A stretch of 64,000 nt of DNA from Candidatus Raymondbacteria bacterium RIFOXYA2_FULL_49_16 (GCA_001789205.1 MFYT01000004.1:1-64000); one strand, 5' to 3'; positions 19,538 through 29,440 are shown, numbered from the stretch's first letter. Numbers and translations: made by a program. Notes: generated from the sequence alone by a model not told the origin.

Positions 19538-20371
19538 ATGAAAATAACATGCTGGGGCTGCAGGGGTTCCCTCCCCACGCCGGGTTCCACTACGGTGAAA
19601 TACGGCGGCAATACCACGTGTTTTCAAATCAATTCAAAAGACGGTCACCTGATCATCATTGACGCGGGATCGGGTATGCGCATGCTGGGCAATTATTTGC
19701 GCAAAAACGATCCCCGCCGCATCATCCACCTGCTCATCACCCATGCGCACTGGGACCACCTCATGGGCTTTCCCTTCTTCATGCCCGCCTACCTGAAGAA
19801 CTACTCCATCAAGGTAAAGGGGTATATCGACGCACACCACAAACTCAAGGACATCATCGCGCACCAGTTTGAAAGTCCCTATTTTCCCGTTGATTTCAGG
19901 GTCCTCAAATCGCGCCTTGAATTCACCGAACTGAAGAAAAAAAAGTTTAAGATAGGCAATGTCTCAATCGAAACCATCAGGCTCAACCATCCCAATGGCG
20001 GTTTCGGGTTCAAATTCAGGGAAAACGGCAAGGCCTTTGTCTTTCTCACCGACAACGAACTCACCTACAACCATGGTTCAAAAATGAACCGGTGCGATTT
20101 TATCGAGTTCTGCCAAGACGCGGACCTGCTTATCCACGACGCCCAATACCTCGAAAGCGAATACAACCATTTCAACCGCGGCTGGGGCCACTCCACCTTT
20201 GACGATGCCTTTGAATTGGGCCGCGACGCGGGCGTCCGCCGCCTGGGATTCTGCCATCACGACCAGGAGCGTAACGACCGCGACCTCGACGCCATCGAGA
20301 AAAAATACGCGCGCATCTCAGGCCGCATGAAGTGCTTTGTAGTCAAGGAACACGATACCTATACGGTCTGA
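19538..20371 (+). CDS. Metallo-beta-lactamase-fold hydrolase
   Basis: About 277 residues from the ATG at 19538, which opens with the family start MKITCWGCRGSLPTPG. The zinc motif is THAHWDHLMGFP, with further ligands in FLTDNE, LLIHDAQY and the late GFCHHDQ. It resembles stand-alone cytoplasmic MBL proteins of the RNase Z/phosphodiesterase-like group (PhnP or cyclic-nucleotide phosphodiesterase relatives). No substrate can be named. A longer frame from 19475 overlaps the preceding gene and adds an unlikely leader. Confidence 0.85.
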   Translation: MKITCWGCRGSLPTPGSTTVKYGGNTTCFQINSKDGHLIIIDAGSGMRMLGNYLRKNDPRRIIHLLITHAHWDHLMGFPFFMPAYLKNYSIKVKGYIDAHHKLKDIIAHQFESPYFPVDFRVLKSRLEFTELKKKKFKIGNVSIETIRLNHPNGGFGFKFRENGKAFVFLTDNELTYNHGSKMNRCDFIEFCQDADLLIHDAQYLESEYNHFNRGWGHSTFDDAFELGRDAGVRRLGFCHHDQERNDRDLDAIEKKYARISGRMKCFVVKEHDTYTV

Positions 20372-20375
20372 CCCC

Positions 20376-21230
20376 TCACTTATCAAAATCGAAAAGCAAC
20401 CCTCCCCCTTTCTTGCCGTAGATTGTTATGGATCCGTTGCGGTCTGTGCGCAGCACAACAGCGTTGGTCTGCGCCAGGCGCGCGATCGCCTCGTCCGAAG
20501 GATGGCCGAAAGGATTGCCGGATCCAACTGAAACCACGGCCGCGTCGGGCGCCACCGCGGCAAGAAAGGCCGTTGACGAAGAAGTCTTTGATCCGTGGTG
20601 CGGCGCCTTCAGTATGGTTGCGGATAGCTCGCCGGGACAATCGAGCAAGCGTTTCTCCGACTCAAAATTGATGTCAGCGGCCATAAGCGCGGTACAGGTA
20701 CCATTGCTGATGGAAAGCACCAGGGAGAGGGCGTTGCATGTGTCGCTCTCCGTTATGACCGCCGCCGTATCGGGCCACAGGCACGTTACACGCTGTGACA
20801 CGCCGCCGGGCGCCTGCCGTCCCCTGAACATGACAATGGTGTCAATACCCAGGGTATCGGCCACAAGCCGTACAAATGCCGCGTACGCTTTGTCTCCCGG
20901 CCAGGTGCCTCGCGCCGAAAGCCATACGCGCTCCACGGTGAATTGACGGCAGACCAATCCCGCGTTGCCGTAATGGTCCTCGTGCGCATGGGTAACCGCC
21001 AGGTCGTTAATGACGTGAATATTCCGGTTTGTCAGAATGGTGTCAATACCGCTTCCATACGAACCCGCATCGATGAGCAAGGTTGTGCTGTCGGAAAAAC
21101 GCACCAGCGCAGCGTCACCCTGGCCCACATCGCAAAAGGTGATGGAAAAACGCGGTTCTTGGTCCGGAACACTGACCGGAGAACACGATACAAAAACAAG
21201 ACAAAACCCAAGGGCGCACACCCAGTTCAT
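20376..21230 (-). CDS. ComEC/Rec2-like metallo-beta-lactamase hydrolase, exported lipoprotein
   Basis: A 284-residue protein. A signal peptide ends in the lipobox-like FVSCS, so it is probably lipid-anchored outside the cytoplasm. The mature part matches the C-terminal MBL domain of ComEC: ITFCDVGQGDAALVRF, LLIDAG, LAVTHAHEDHYGN, LMAADINFESEKRLL and the terminal ILKAPHHGSKTSS. In competence, this domain of ComEC is a candidate nuclease that degrades one DNA strand. Here it stands alone, without the ComEC channel. Its ATG overlaps the stop of the outer-membrane barrel gene as ATGA, so the two are translationally coupled and probably act together. Confidence 0.87.
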   Translation of the reverse strand: MNWVCALGFCLVFVSCSPVSVPDQEPRFSITFCDVGQGDAALVRFSDSTTLLIDAGSYGSGIDTILTNRNIHVINDLAVTHAHEDHYGNAGLVCRQFTVERVWLSARGTWPGDKAYAAFVRLVADTLGIDTIVMFRGRQAPGGVSQRVTCLWPDTAAVITESDTCNALSLVLSISNGTCTALMAADINFESEKRLLDCPGELSATILKAPHHGSKTSSSTAFLAAVAPDAAVVSVGSGNPFGHPSDEAIARLAQTNAVVLRTDRNGSITIYGKKGGGLLFDFDK

Positions 21231-22912
21231 GGCCTGCTCCCTGCGGGCAGGGCCATAATAAGGGAAAGGCCCATGGCTGCTGGTGAAAAAAGCGGCTCAT
21301 CCGCGCCAAACGACAGCACGCCAAAGGCCTTGAGGTGTCCTGCTTTTCCGACTGACATGCTTTCTTCGAGAGAAAACGCGCCTTCGAATGTATGGCCCTT
21401 TCCGGAACGGGAGCTGATGAACAGGCATTCGGGCGACAACGCAATGCCCCGGCCCGCGGGAAATGTGCAGCACACGCGCGCGGATACACGTTGCGCGTCT
21501 CCCGCATCAGCGTACCGCGCGCCAGCCTCAAGGCTGCCGCCATTGATAAATCGCTTTGCGTACAGCCCCGATGCGTAGGGACTGTCCGAGGAGTTGGTGT
21601 CTGTACGCACTGATGTAATTCCCTGAATGCCGGTAAGGGTATATGAGGCTCCACTGCCAGTCCATTCCTCGCGCCATTCAAGACAATACCTGTTTTCCCT
21701 GGACAGGCTGGAACGGGCGGCAGTGGCGGCTGGCCCAAAGGAAAGGCCACGTGCCTCCCATGTGGCCCACATTTTTGCATACTGTTCACTGGTACGCGCA
21801 CCCGTAATCAGAGCTGAATCAGTTTCATTATATGCATACACCGACCGCCGGGAAAAGGCGGACTGGCCCCTGCCTGCGGGATTGCAATAGCCGGCGCCAT
21901 AGGCGGCATAGCCCAGGCCAGCCCCAAGCCTGCCCGACCGCTGGGAGGCGTCGATACTGATCGCCGCACCGCTGTCCGCGTACGAGACCTCGGCGTCCAC
22001 CCTACCCTGACCGGTGCGCGCGCCGCCATACGCGCCAACAGCCGCCATGTCAATATTGCCGTTTCCCTGGCCTGGCAGCCGCATGCCCGCCACCGCGATG
22101 CCCGCATAGGCGGCGCCCTGTCTGATATCGCATCCGCCGCCGGCAAGACCAGCCAGACGGCCGGCAGCAGTCCGTTCACGCGCAGCCGAAACAAAGGCAA
22201 AAGGCGCGCAGCGCTGTAATGACAAAGACAGGGAAAGACCGTTGAACTCCGTTGTACGGGGAAAAAGGGCGCTTTCCGGAAAATCGCGCGCATAGGCCTG
22301 GTTCGAAAAGAGCTGGGGCGCGCCGCCAAGGGTGATGCCGCGACCCTTGCGCAGGCTGAAATTGCCCAAAGTTGCGCGCAGCCCGGTACAGGCCGGTGAA
22401 ACGGCAATGGACCGCGATTGAAAATACCCGTTGCCAAAGGCGTCAGAACGCTGCTCCGCGGAAAATGAGACTCCAGCCGCCTGCGCAAAAACGCCAAGCC
22501 CGTGCTCCTTCTCGAACATGGTCAGAGTGTCATCAAGGTTGCGGGAAAAATCATACGCCACCCGTACGGCGGCCGGCGTGCCTTCGTCCGGCGATAGGAC
22601 AAAGGGCGCTATCTTTACGCGCAGGCCGCGGGGGATTGACTCCCAGTCAACGGCCGCGGAACCGCACGCGTTTTCGAGCAGTGAAAGTTCCTCCTGCGAC
22701 ACGCCCGGCACCAGCGCCAGTCCATCGAGTGAAACGCACAGGCCGCGCCTGTTTTCGCACATATCATACAGTATGGCATAGGCGTTTCCGTCAAGGTATC
22801 CTTCGCGGTAAAGCCAGTACAGGCCACCCTTCGAGTCGATGCGCTGCGCATCTACCTGGAGCGCACCGCACCCAAGTAGCGCGCATATGATGAATAATCG
22901 GCAATACTGCAC
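21227..22912 (-). CDS. Outer-membrane beta-barrel protein with N-terminal helix-hairpin-helix-like segment
   Basis: A 561-residue exported protein starting at GTG. After the signal peptide (about 1-22) comes a short helical region with an HhH-like element, LDGLALVPGVSQEELSLL (about 63-80), followed by a region resembling pre-barrel linkers. From about 115 on it is an alternating, glycine- and aromatic-rich barrel with many short strands. The block LGNFSLRKGRGITLGGAPQ resembles the conserved GDY...GQGL segment of ComEA-like HhH outer-membrane proteins found in Bacteroidetes/Chlorobi-type genomes. I infer a DNA-binding-related or assembly role; function is not established. It is the first gene of the pair with the ComEC-like hydrolase. 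Confidence 0.65.
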   Translation of the reverse strand: MQYCRLFIICALLGCGALQVDAQRIDSKGGLYWLYREGYLDGNAYAILYDMCENRRGLCVSLDGLALVPGVSQEELSLLENACGSAAVDWESIPRGLRVKIAPFVLSPDEGTPAAVRVAYDFSRNLDDTLTMFEKEHGLGVFAQAAGVSFSAEQRSDAFGNGYFQSRSIAVSPACTGLRATLGNFSLRKGRGITLGGAPQLFSNQAYARDFPESALFPRTTEFNGLSLSLSLQRCAPFAFVSAARERTAAGRLAGLAGGGCDIRQGAAYAGIAVAGMRLPGQGNGNIDMAAVGAYGGARTGQGRVDAEVSYADSGAAISIDASQRSGRLGAGLGYAAYGAGYCNPAGRGQSAFSRRSVYAYNETDSALITGARTSEQYAKMWATWEARGLSFGPAATAARSSLSRENRYCLEWREEWTGSGASYTLTGIQGITSVRTDTNSSDSPYASGLYAKRFINGGSLEAGARYADAGDAQRVSARVCCTFPAGRGIALSPECLFISSRSGKGHTFEGAFSLEESMSVGKAGHLKAFGVLSFGADEPLFSPAAMGLSLIMALPAGSRP

Positions 22913-22970
22913 GGCGTCAAAATATTAAAAATGTTCCATTTATAGCGCAACAAAGTTATTTTTTATTCTC

Positions 22971-24077
22971 ATGCAGACTCGCATATCATCATTTTTTTCC
23001 GGAATCGGTGTTCTCGCGCTTGTGCTGCTTGCCTGCATGGTCCTCGACCAGATCGCTTTCCAGGTCTACACCGGTTTCATCAAGAAACCCGGCTCCCTGA
23101 AATACTCCATGGCCGACCTCAAGAAGGCCTATCCCGGCCTCAACGAACAGGAGATCACCAGACTGCTCACCGAAACCTGGACCCGGCAATTCAAATATTT
23201 CCCCTATACCCAGTTCCTTGAAAAAGAGTACTCGGGCAGGTACGTAAATGTGGATGCGCACGGCATCAGGTCTGGCAGGCAAAAAACCATCTGGCCTCCC
23301 GATACCGCAAAGACAAACGTCTTCGTTTTTGGCGGGTCAACAACTTTCGGCTGCGGTGTCGCCGATACGCAGACCATCCCCTCGTACATAGGCGATGTGC
23401 TGGGCCCTTCCTGCGCGGTCTACAACCTCGGATGCGGCCATTATTTCGACACACAGGAGCGGATCAGGTTCGAGCAACTCGTGTACGGCGGATTCCGGCC
23501 CGACATCGCAGTTTTTATCGATGGCATCAACATGTTCGACAAAGTCGCGGAAGGGCCCCGGTTCACGAAAACGCTGAACGCGCACTTTGAGAACAGCGTC
23601 GAGAGCCTGCTTGCCTTCCTGCTCCAGCAGAGTTTCGTCACGTACTCCTTCACTTCGCTCAAGAAACACTTCACCAACACCACTGTAGGCAGCGAACTCG
23701 AGGAATATGGCGATGGGCCGGCATGCGTAGAGCGGTACGAGACAAACATCGCGGCCATCGAACGGACGGCCCGGTCCTACGGAATCAAAACGTTCTTTGT
23801 CCTGCAGCCATCGCCTCTCTACCTGCACGATTATTCAACCGACCCGTTCATCCGTTTCGACCCGAACAAGGCGTCGCCATACAAGGACGGCTACGAACTT
23901 CTTAAAAATAAAATTGCGGACAGTATGTTCTCCGCTCCCCCGGGCTTCATCGATCTCTCCGGTATCCAGGAAAAAAGGTCTGACCTGTTATACGTGGACG
24001 CGGTCCACTACGCCAGCCGCTTCTGCAGGGAAATCGCGGATTCAATCTGCGCGCAGATCGCCATGGCGCAGCACTGA
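22971..24077 (+). CDS. Membrane-anchored SGNH/GDSL-like hydrolase
   Basis: A 368-residue protein with an N-terminal membrane anchor at about 10-32. An SGNH-like domain begins with VFVFGGSTTFGCG; Ser123 in the GGST motif is the expected nucleophile, and the late YVDAVHYA supplies the Asp/His pair. FIDGINMFD resembles the block with the Asn. Such proteins often modify or de-acylate surface polysaccharides, which fits the neighbouring transferase and flippase genes. Substrate unknown. It is divergent from the barrel gene. Confidence 0.7.
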   Translation: MQTRISSFFSGIGVLALVLLACMVLDQIAFQVYTGFIKKPGSLKYSMADLKKAYPGLNEQEITRLLTETWTRQFKYFPYTQFLEKEYSGRYVNVDAHGIRSGRQKTIWPPDTAKTNVFVFGGSTTFGCGVADTQTIPSYIGDVLGPSCAVYNLGCGHYFDTQERIRFEQLVYGGFRPDIAVFIDGINMFDKVAEGPRFTKTLNAHFENSVESLLAFLLQQSFVTYSFTSLKKHFTNTTVGSELEEYGDGPACVERYETNIAAIERTARSYGIKTFFVLQPSPLYLHDYSTDPFIRFDPNKASPYKDGYELLKNKIADSMFSAPPGFIDLSGIQEKRSDLLYVDAVHYASRFCREIADSICAQIAMAQH

Positions 24078-24096
24078 GCGCGCGGCCAGGCCCTTT

Positions 24097-25221
24097 TTAT
24101 AAAAACAACTCCAGAAACCGTTCCTCTTCATTTTCCCAGCGCATATCGCGCGCCATGGCAAGTGCGTGCGTGCGATATTCGGCCAAGTGCGCGGACGATA
24201 CAAGCAGATCATTGAGCGCCCGCGCAATGGCGTCTGGATGGGGCGCTTCGATATAGACGCCAAACCGGTAGCGGCCATTCACCTTCTCAATCTCGGGAAG
24301 CCGGCTGACAGCCATGGGAAGCCCGGCCATGGCATAGTCAAAAATCTTATTGGGAAGCGCATTGGCGAAACTGGCGCCGTCAGCGGCTCCAGTGAACACG
24401 CCAACATCGGCCGAGCACAGCAGACCGTGCAATTCCGTAAAGGGAACCGGCGGCAGCCAGGATACCCGCTGCGCGCGATTATTATCTCTCAGCGCCTTGC
24501 GTACTCGCGGCGCTTCGGGACCATCACCGATAATGACCAGGTGGGCGCGGGAGACCGCGTCCATGGCGCACACCAGTTCATGCACACCGCCCGACCTGAG
24601 CAGCGATCCCTGGAAAACAATGATTGGCATGTCCCCGGACACGCCGCATTGTTCGCGAAGGGCGTTGTTCGGCGCATACGGTTTATACAGAGGAAGATTG
24701 CGCACCACCACAGGAGCAAGACAGTTGTATTTCCGCGCAAGATCGCTGCGATCTGATTCGCATACCGTGATTGAACGCACGACATGGCGCACGGAAAAGC
24801 CCTCAAGCAGCCGCCATACGGCCTTCTTGAAAGGCGAACGATGCACATCAGGGAGTTCCGTGTACAGCTCGCGCGAATCGTACACTACTGACCCGCCCCG
24901 CAGCAGGGACGCGCACACACACGGGAAAAGCGCGGGCAAATCGCAGGCAAGATAAAAGGCCGGACGCGCGTGCAAAGCCATGAAAAAAAGACGGATCATA
25001 TACAGGGCGAAAAAGAGAACGCCAGGAAGACGGGAGCGTGAAAGCCGTATCAGGCTGATTGAAAGACCCGCCCAATGCCCAAGCGCCGGTACCTTTTCCG
25101 GGTCAGCGTACGATACAACCCGAACGTCACAACCCTGCCGAACCAGGGACCTCGCCTGCCGGTACAAACGGTACTCGGTGGTCAGGTCGGAAATACATGC
25201 GGCAAAAACAGTGGTCTTCAT
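24097..25221 (-). CDS. Glycosyltransferase family 4
   Basis: A 374-residue cytoplasmic GT-B enzyme. The N-terminal half has YDSRELYTELPDVHRSPFKK; the C-terminal donor-binding half has IVFQGSLLRSGGVHELVCAMD, LVIIGDGPE and the loosely conserved EX7E-like region around GAADGASFANALPNKIFDYAMAGLP, shortened in places. It retains PNKIFDY(A/M)A, typical of family 4 members acting on surface glycans. It overlaps the flippase stop as ATGA and follows it in the same operon. Confidence 0.85.
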   Translation of the reverse strand: MKTTVFAACISDLTTEYRLYRQARSLVRQGCDVRVVSYADPEKVPALGHWAGLSISLIRLSRSRLPGVLFFALYMIRLFFMALHARPAFYLACDLPALFPCVCASLLRGGSVVYDSRELYTELPDVHRSPFKKAVWRLLEGFSVRHVVRSITVCESDRSDLARKYNCLAPVVVRNLPLYKPYAPNNALREQCGVSGDMPIIVFQGSLLRSGGVHELVCAMDAVSRAHLVIIGDGPEAPRVRKALRDNNRAQRVSWLPPVPFTELHGLLCSADVGVFTGAADGASFANALPNKIFDYAMAGLPMAVSRLPEIEKVNGRYRFGVYIEAPHPDAIARALNDLLVSSAHLAEYRTHALAMARDMRWENEEERFLELFL

Positions 25222-26654
25222 CTGCGCGTCAGAAAGGCCTTTGCCTTTGCGATCTCTTCCTTGTCAAAAAACCGGACCGCATACAGAAGGGGGACAAAGG
25301 CCGCAACGCCGATGATACGGACCAGGGTGCTTCCAAGAACGAGCGCTGGCACATAAACCAGGGCGGTAAGCAAGGCCAGGGTGGCAATGCGGCGCCACTC
25401 ATAAGGTATAAAATAAAGTTTCATGGAAATTGGATACAGTATGGCGGCCATGGCCATGTAAGAAATCAGGGTGACAATGGCCGCGCCCATGATACCAAAG
25501 CGCGGAATAGCGAAAAGATTGCACCCCACGTTGATGATCGCGCCCGCGCAGGTAATAAGCGGAATGTACCGGGTCTTCTCGCGCGCATATATGCCCACGA
25601 TGAAATTGGAATAGATGCCGCAAAAAAGATAGGCCAGCAGCAGCACCGGGATAACCGGCAGGCCGGCCGCGTATTTCGCGCCCACTAGGGTAAAGTTCCT
25701 GAAACCAAGGCCCGCGATCTCCCGGTAAAAAAGCCCTACTGTCAAAAACACAAGGGTAGTTACAAACACATAATAGGTGAAGACCCGCGAAAACATGCGC
25801 GCCCCTGATTCGTCCTTCATGTGCGTAAGAAAAAACGGGGTCCAGGCGGTCTGAAAGGCGTAGACAACCAGGAACATGATGACCCCGAGCTTTGCCGCGG
25901 CGCTGTAGAGCCCCACCTGTTCAGCGCCCAGCATGCGATTGACAAGAATGCGATCGATAAGGTCGATGATAATGACAAAAACAACGTTGGGGATATAAGG
26001 CAGCCCAAAGCCAATCATGCGCTTCATGAGGCTGCCGGGAGCGCTGCGCCGCAGATTTTTGGCATAGAGCGGTATGAACACGCCTACCACCAGGCACGAG
26101 GCCAGGGTGTTTGCCTGGAGCACGGACACGACCGTGGTATTGTGCCGCAGATAAATAAGGTAAAAACAGGTGGAAAAATGGATGGTGACGTGCACAATTT
26201 TCATGATAATGAACGACAGTGGCCGCTTGTCGGACTGGAGCAACGTATAGGGCGCGACTGTAAGCGCGTCAAAAACCAGGATGGCAAGCATATACCCGTA
26301 CGCGCCGGGCGCGTCGAGTCCCATGACGCCCAGCAGAAATCCCGCGGAGAGCTTAAGTACAAAGAACCAGAAGATGCTGGCCGCGACTATCCAAGCGACT
26401 CCCGCGGTAAAGGCCGCATCGCGGCTGGTTTCGTCTTTGACACGGTAGCGCATGATGGCCTGGCGCATGCCGCACATGAAAAAGACTTCGGCAATGCCTA
26501 TGAAGGTCTGGATGACCCCCAGCTTCCCGAACTCCGAGGGCGCCATGCTGTTGGTGAGCAGGGGCAGCAGCATGAAATTGATGCCGCGAGAAATAAAACC
26601 GCCAAGGCCATAGATGACCGAGTCGGATAAAAGGGACCTGATTTTCTGGAACAT
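25218..26654 (-). CDS. Polysaccharide/lipid-linked oligosaccharide flippase (MOP superfamily, Wzx-like)
   Basis: A 478-residue protein with about 12-14 hydrophobic segments. The start resembles the Wzx/RfbX family: FQKIRSLLSDSVIYGLGGFI, then LLPLLTNSMAPSEFG. Later segments include VGLYSAAAKLGVIMFLVVYAF and CNLFAIPRFGIMGAAIVT, both family-typical. It should move lipid-linked glycans across the inner membrane. Its ATG touches the stop of the propeller-protein gene, and the following glycosyltransferase overlaps its end. Confidence 0.85.
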   Translation of the reverse strand: MFQKIRSLLSDSVIYGLGGFISRGINFMLLPLLTNSMAPSEFGKLGVIQTFIGIAEVFFMCGMRQAIMRYRVKDETSRDAAFTAGVAWIVAASIFWFFVLKLSAGFLLGVMGLDAPGAYGYMLAILVFDALTVAPYTLLQSDKRPLSFIIMKIVHVTIHFSTCFYLIYLRHNTTVVSVLQANTLASCLVVGVFIPLYAKNLRRSAPGSLMKRMIGFGLPYIPNVVFVIIIDLIDRILVNRMLGAEQVGLYSAAAKLGVIMFLVVYAFQTAWTPFFLTHMKDESGARMFSRVFTYYVFVTTLVFLTVGLFYREIAGLGFRNFTLVGAKYAAGLPVIPVLLLAYLFCGIYSNFIVGIYAREKTRYIPLITCAGAIINVGCNLFAIPRFGIMGAAIVTLISYMAMAAILYPISMKLYFIPYEWRRIATLALLTALVYVPALVLGSTLVRIIGVAAFVPLLYAVRFFDKEEIAKAKAFLTRR

Positions 26655-29288
26655 TTATCGGATAATCGCCAGTTTCCCGGTCCGGACCTGCTTATCAGGC
26701 GCCGTGAACCGGTAAATATATATTCCTGTGCGTACGTATGTCCCGCCCGGGTTTTTCGTGTCCCACTGACAGCTGGACTGGTGGCTGGGCAGCGCCTTCT
26801 GGAACACCAGCTCGCCCGCCAGCGTGAAGACCACGATGGACGCGCCGTTCACGCGGGTATTGAAAAAAACAGGGCGGACGCCCCGGCAGAGCACCGGGTA
26901 GGCGTATCCAGATTCGACCGCGTCGGTAAGCCGCACGCCTGATTCGAATTCCTGGAGCCCGTTTTCGAACCCCAGAAACACCTTCCCTGTGCTGCGGTGC
27001 ACAGCGACTGAAAACACCCGGTCGTACATAAGGCCCTTTGACTTGTCGTAGGAATCAATAAGAATGCCGCTCCGGTCCACATCGCCCACGTCCACGGCGC
27101 TGGTCGGATACCGTGCCGTGGCATAGTGGAGCATCTTTACCCCGTATTCGTCCGTGGCTATCCAAATATTGTTCAGTGAATCAAAATCAAAGTCATTGAT
27201 GCCCACGTCAGGCAGGAAATACCGCCAGAGCCCGTCCACGTTGCTATATATCTTTGTACCGCTCAACGGAGGATAATAGTCCTTTCCTTCGGCGTAATAA
27301 TATAGTCCCGATGTGGTGCTTATCCATATATCACCGTAAAGGTCGGTCTTGACCTTTTTCGCCGTCTTGTTGGCAAGGTACGACTGCAGGCCCCTTTTAG
27401 ATTCGGGCAGCCCCTTGGTGGACGCTGACTGTATGCACAGATTCTTGTATGTCGAAAGGTTATCAAAAATCAGGGAATCGCGTGTGCTCAGTTCGCGGCG
27501 CAGGCCGAACGCGTCAATATCGCCCCTTCCCTGGGCGATAGCCCAGATATTTCCCGCGCCGTCCACGGCCAGGCTGTTGTAGTGGCCGTCGGCCTGAAGC
27601 CGGTTGCGCGTGTCCACGCGGCAAAGCTGTTTAAACCCGCCCGTGGCGCCCGAGTAATCGGTCATATTGACCATGTATCCCTGGTAGGACCTCTGTCCGT
27701 CAAGGGACTGGTCCCGGTACACCCTGATGCCTCCGGGATTGGTCCATTTGCCGCTGATGTATTCGTTCTCAGACTGCGAGAAGTAAAAATTGCCGGCCGC
27801 GTCAAAGCACAGTGCGGTGGGAGTAAAGGCCGTGACCCAGGAATAGATTTCCGGATTCGGCGCGTTCATATAGATGCTCGGGTGCATATAGTTTACCGGC
27901 CCAAACTGCTGCCTGAACTCCCAGATTGCGGGCCCATAGGTCCGGTTGCCCAGCGTCGTTTCTTCCGTGAGAAAGGGGTTGTCAATAGAGATAAAACCAT
28001 GGTGCCAGGTGTCTGTGCAGAACGAGGCGAAAATACGGTTATTTTTATCAACCACAAACGCGTTCATGCCCGCAATGGTAGTGGGGTCGTATCCAGCGAA
28101 AATATGGGTCCATTTGTGTCCATCAAATTTCAGGATCCCCATGCTCTTCTCTTTGTTCGCCCATGAGTCGCCGGGAATGTCCGTATTGTTCGCGTACACA
28201 TTGCCGTACTGATCAACCGCAATGGACCTAATGAGGCTGAATGTTTGTTCATCGCCGTTCCAGAACCAGCCCTGGCTCAGCGGCGCAAAGGGCATGAAGA
28301 GGCCCCGTCCCTTTGTGCCAACGTAAAACCGCCCCCGGTTGTCCACGGCAAGGGAGGTGTAGGCTGACACGCCCACATGGTCCTTTGAGAAACCGTAAAT
28401 TTTTCCAGCGGTGATGGTGTCGTACCTGAATCCATCATTGATGATAGTGATCCACGCTGAATCATTGGTGTAGGAAACAGCGTAAACAGCGCCAGAATCG
28501 TCGGTGAAAAGATCGGCGCACACGCGGCCAGCAATGGCATTTCCCTGCAGGTAGAAATGGTCATATCCCACAGTGTCCCACTCACCCGGCGCTGTTTCAA
28601 CACGATACGCGAAATCTCCCTGGTTGGCATTAGTGGTCCAGAGTGATGGGTCGTTCAGATTGAAAGTGCTGTTTGACCGCACCATGGGTTGTGTCCAGTT
28701 GAGCTTGAGTTTTGCCCAGAAGAGCCGTGTGAGCGCATATATGGTGTCCTGGCGGACAAAAACATCGCGGACCGGGGTTTTGTCCTGCACCAGCACCTTG
28801 ATCGAATATCCGTTGGTGTCGGTCCCGAACTGCCTGAACGAGGGCTCGACAATGGCGCCTCCGGCTTCGGAAAAAAGCCCCAGTCCCTCGTTTGTGGCAA
28901 TAAGCAGGGTACCTTTGTATACATGCAGTTTGTTGAAGACAATGTCTTTTTGGCTTTTAAAGTCCGTATAAACGCGGAATTGACCCTTGTCGAAAACCGT
29001 GATGTTGCCGCCATCCATGCCCATATAGAGTTTGCCGTTCTGTTTGTCCACGGCAAGCTTGGCAATACCAGTCCCGCCAATGCCGTCAGTCAGCGAATAT
29101 GTTGTCTCGCTCCCGTCAGCCACGTCAATGCACAACAGGCCTCCGGCCGTTGCCGCGTACAGGGTCCCGCGCGAATAGACCGCATCGCGCACTTCCGCCA
29201 TGGATGTGTGCACATGCCATTGTCCGTCAATGGCAAAAAGCGGTACAACACATACTGCCGCAAATAGAATCAGAATAAGGTTTTTCAT
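26655..29288 (-). CDS. Large secreted beta-propeller protein with C-terminal sorting-like domain
   Basis: About 877 residues from the ATG at 29288, which begins the signal peptide MKNLILILFAAVCVVPLFA. The body consists of repeated propeller-like blades of the two-component-regulator type, such as GTLYAATAGGLLCID, LYMGMDGGNITVFDKG and GDIWISTTSGLYYYAEG. The last 80 residues (WDTKNPGGTYVRTGIYIYRF, ending GKLAIIR) match the FlgD-like sorting module, although the usual PNPF is not present. It is likely secreted or surface-attached; function is unknown. It is placed first in the operon with the flippase and glycosyltransferase. Confidence 0.78.
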   Translation of the reverse strand: MKNLILILFAAVCVVPLFAIDGQWHVHTSMAEVRDAVYSRGTLYAATAGGLLCIDVADGSETTYSLTDGIGGTGIAKLAVDKQNGKLYMGMDGGNITVFDKGQFRVYTDFKSQKDIVFNKLHVYKGTLLIATNEGLGLFSEAGGAIVEPSFRQFGTDTNGYSIKVLVQDKTPVRDVFVRQDTIYALTRLFWAKLKLNWTQPMVRSNSTFNLNDPSLWTTNANQGDFAYRVETAPGEWDTVGYDHFYLQGNAIAGRVCADLFTDDSGAVYAVSYTNDSAWITIINDGFRYDTITAGKIYGFSKDHVGVSAYTSLAVDNRGRFYVGTKGRGLFMPFAPLSQGWFWNGDEQTFSLIRSIAVDQYGNVYANNTDIPGDSWANKEKSMGILKFDGHKWTHIFAGYDPTTIAGMNAFVVDKNNRIFASFCTDTWHHGFISIDNPFLTEETTLGNRTYGPAIWEFRQQFGPVNYMHPSIYMNAPNPEIYSWVTAFTPTALCFDAAGNFYFSQSENEYISGKWTNPGGIRVYRDQSLDGQRSYQGYMVNMTDYSGATGGFKQLCRVDTRNRLQADGHYNSLAVDGAGNIWAIAQGRGDIDAFGLRRELSTRDSLIFDNLSTYKNLCIQSASTKGLPESKRGLQSYLANKTAKKVKTDLYGDIWISTTSGLYYYAEGKDYYPPLSGTKIYSNVDGLWRYFLPDVGINDFDFDSLNNIWIATDEYGVKMLHYATARYPTSAVDVGDVDRSGILIDSYDKSKGLMYDRVFSVAVHRSTGKVFLGFENGLQEFESGVRLTDAVESGYAYPVLCRGVRPVFFNTRVNGASIVVFTLAGELVFQKALPSHQSSCQWDTKNPGGTYVRTGIYIYRFTAPDKQVRTGKLAIIR

Positions 29289-29410
29289 TACCCTAATAAA
29301 ATACAAACTTGCAGAGCCCGGAGGCGAAGGGTCGGTATGCACAGAGAGAGACTACATACCAAAGATAATGAGTATTGTCCCTTCACTCTCCAGCCCGCTC
29401 CTCTCTCCCA

Positions 29411-29440
29411 TTGCTTTCCCTTCCCGCTATTGGGTATTTT
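29411..29440 (+). promoter_or_regulatory. Candidate promoter of prfB
   Basis: TTGCTT (29411-29416), an 18-base spacer, TATTTT (29435-29440). The leader would be only about 11 bases and no ribosome site is visible before the ATG at 29458. Confidence 0.35.

Noticed and set aside
20376-21230. Full-length ComEC
   Set aside because: No channel helices or OB-fold; only the metallo-beta-lactamase domain with a signal peptide is present.
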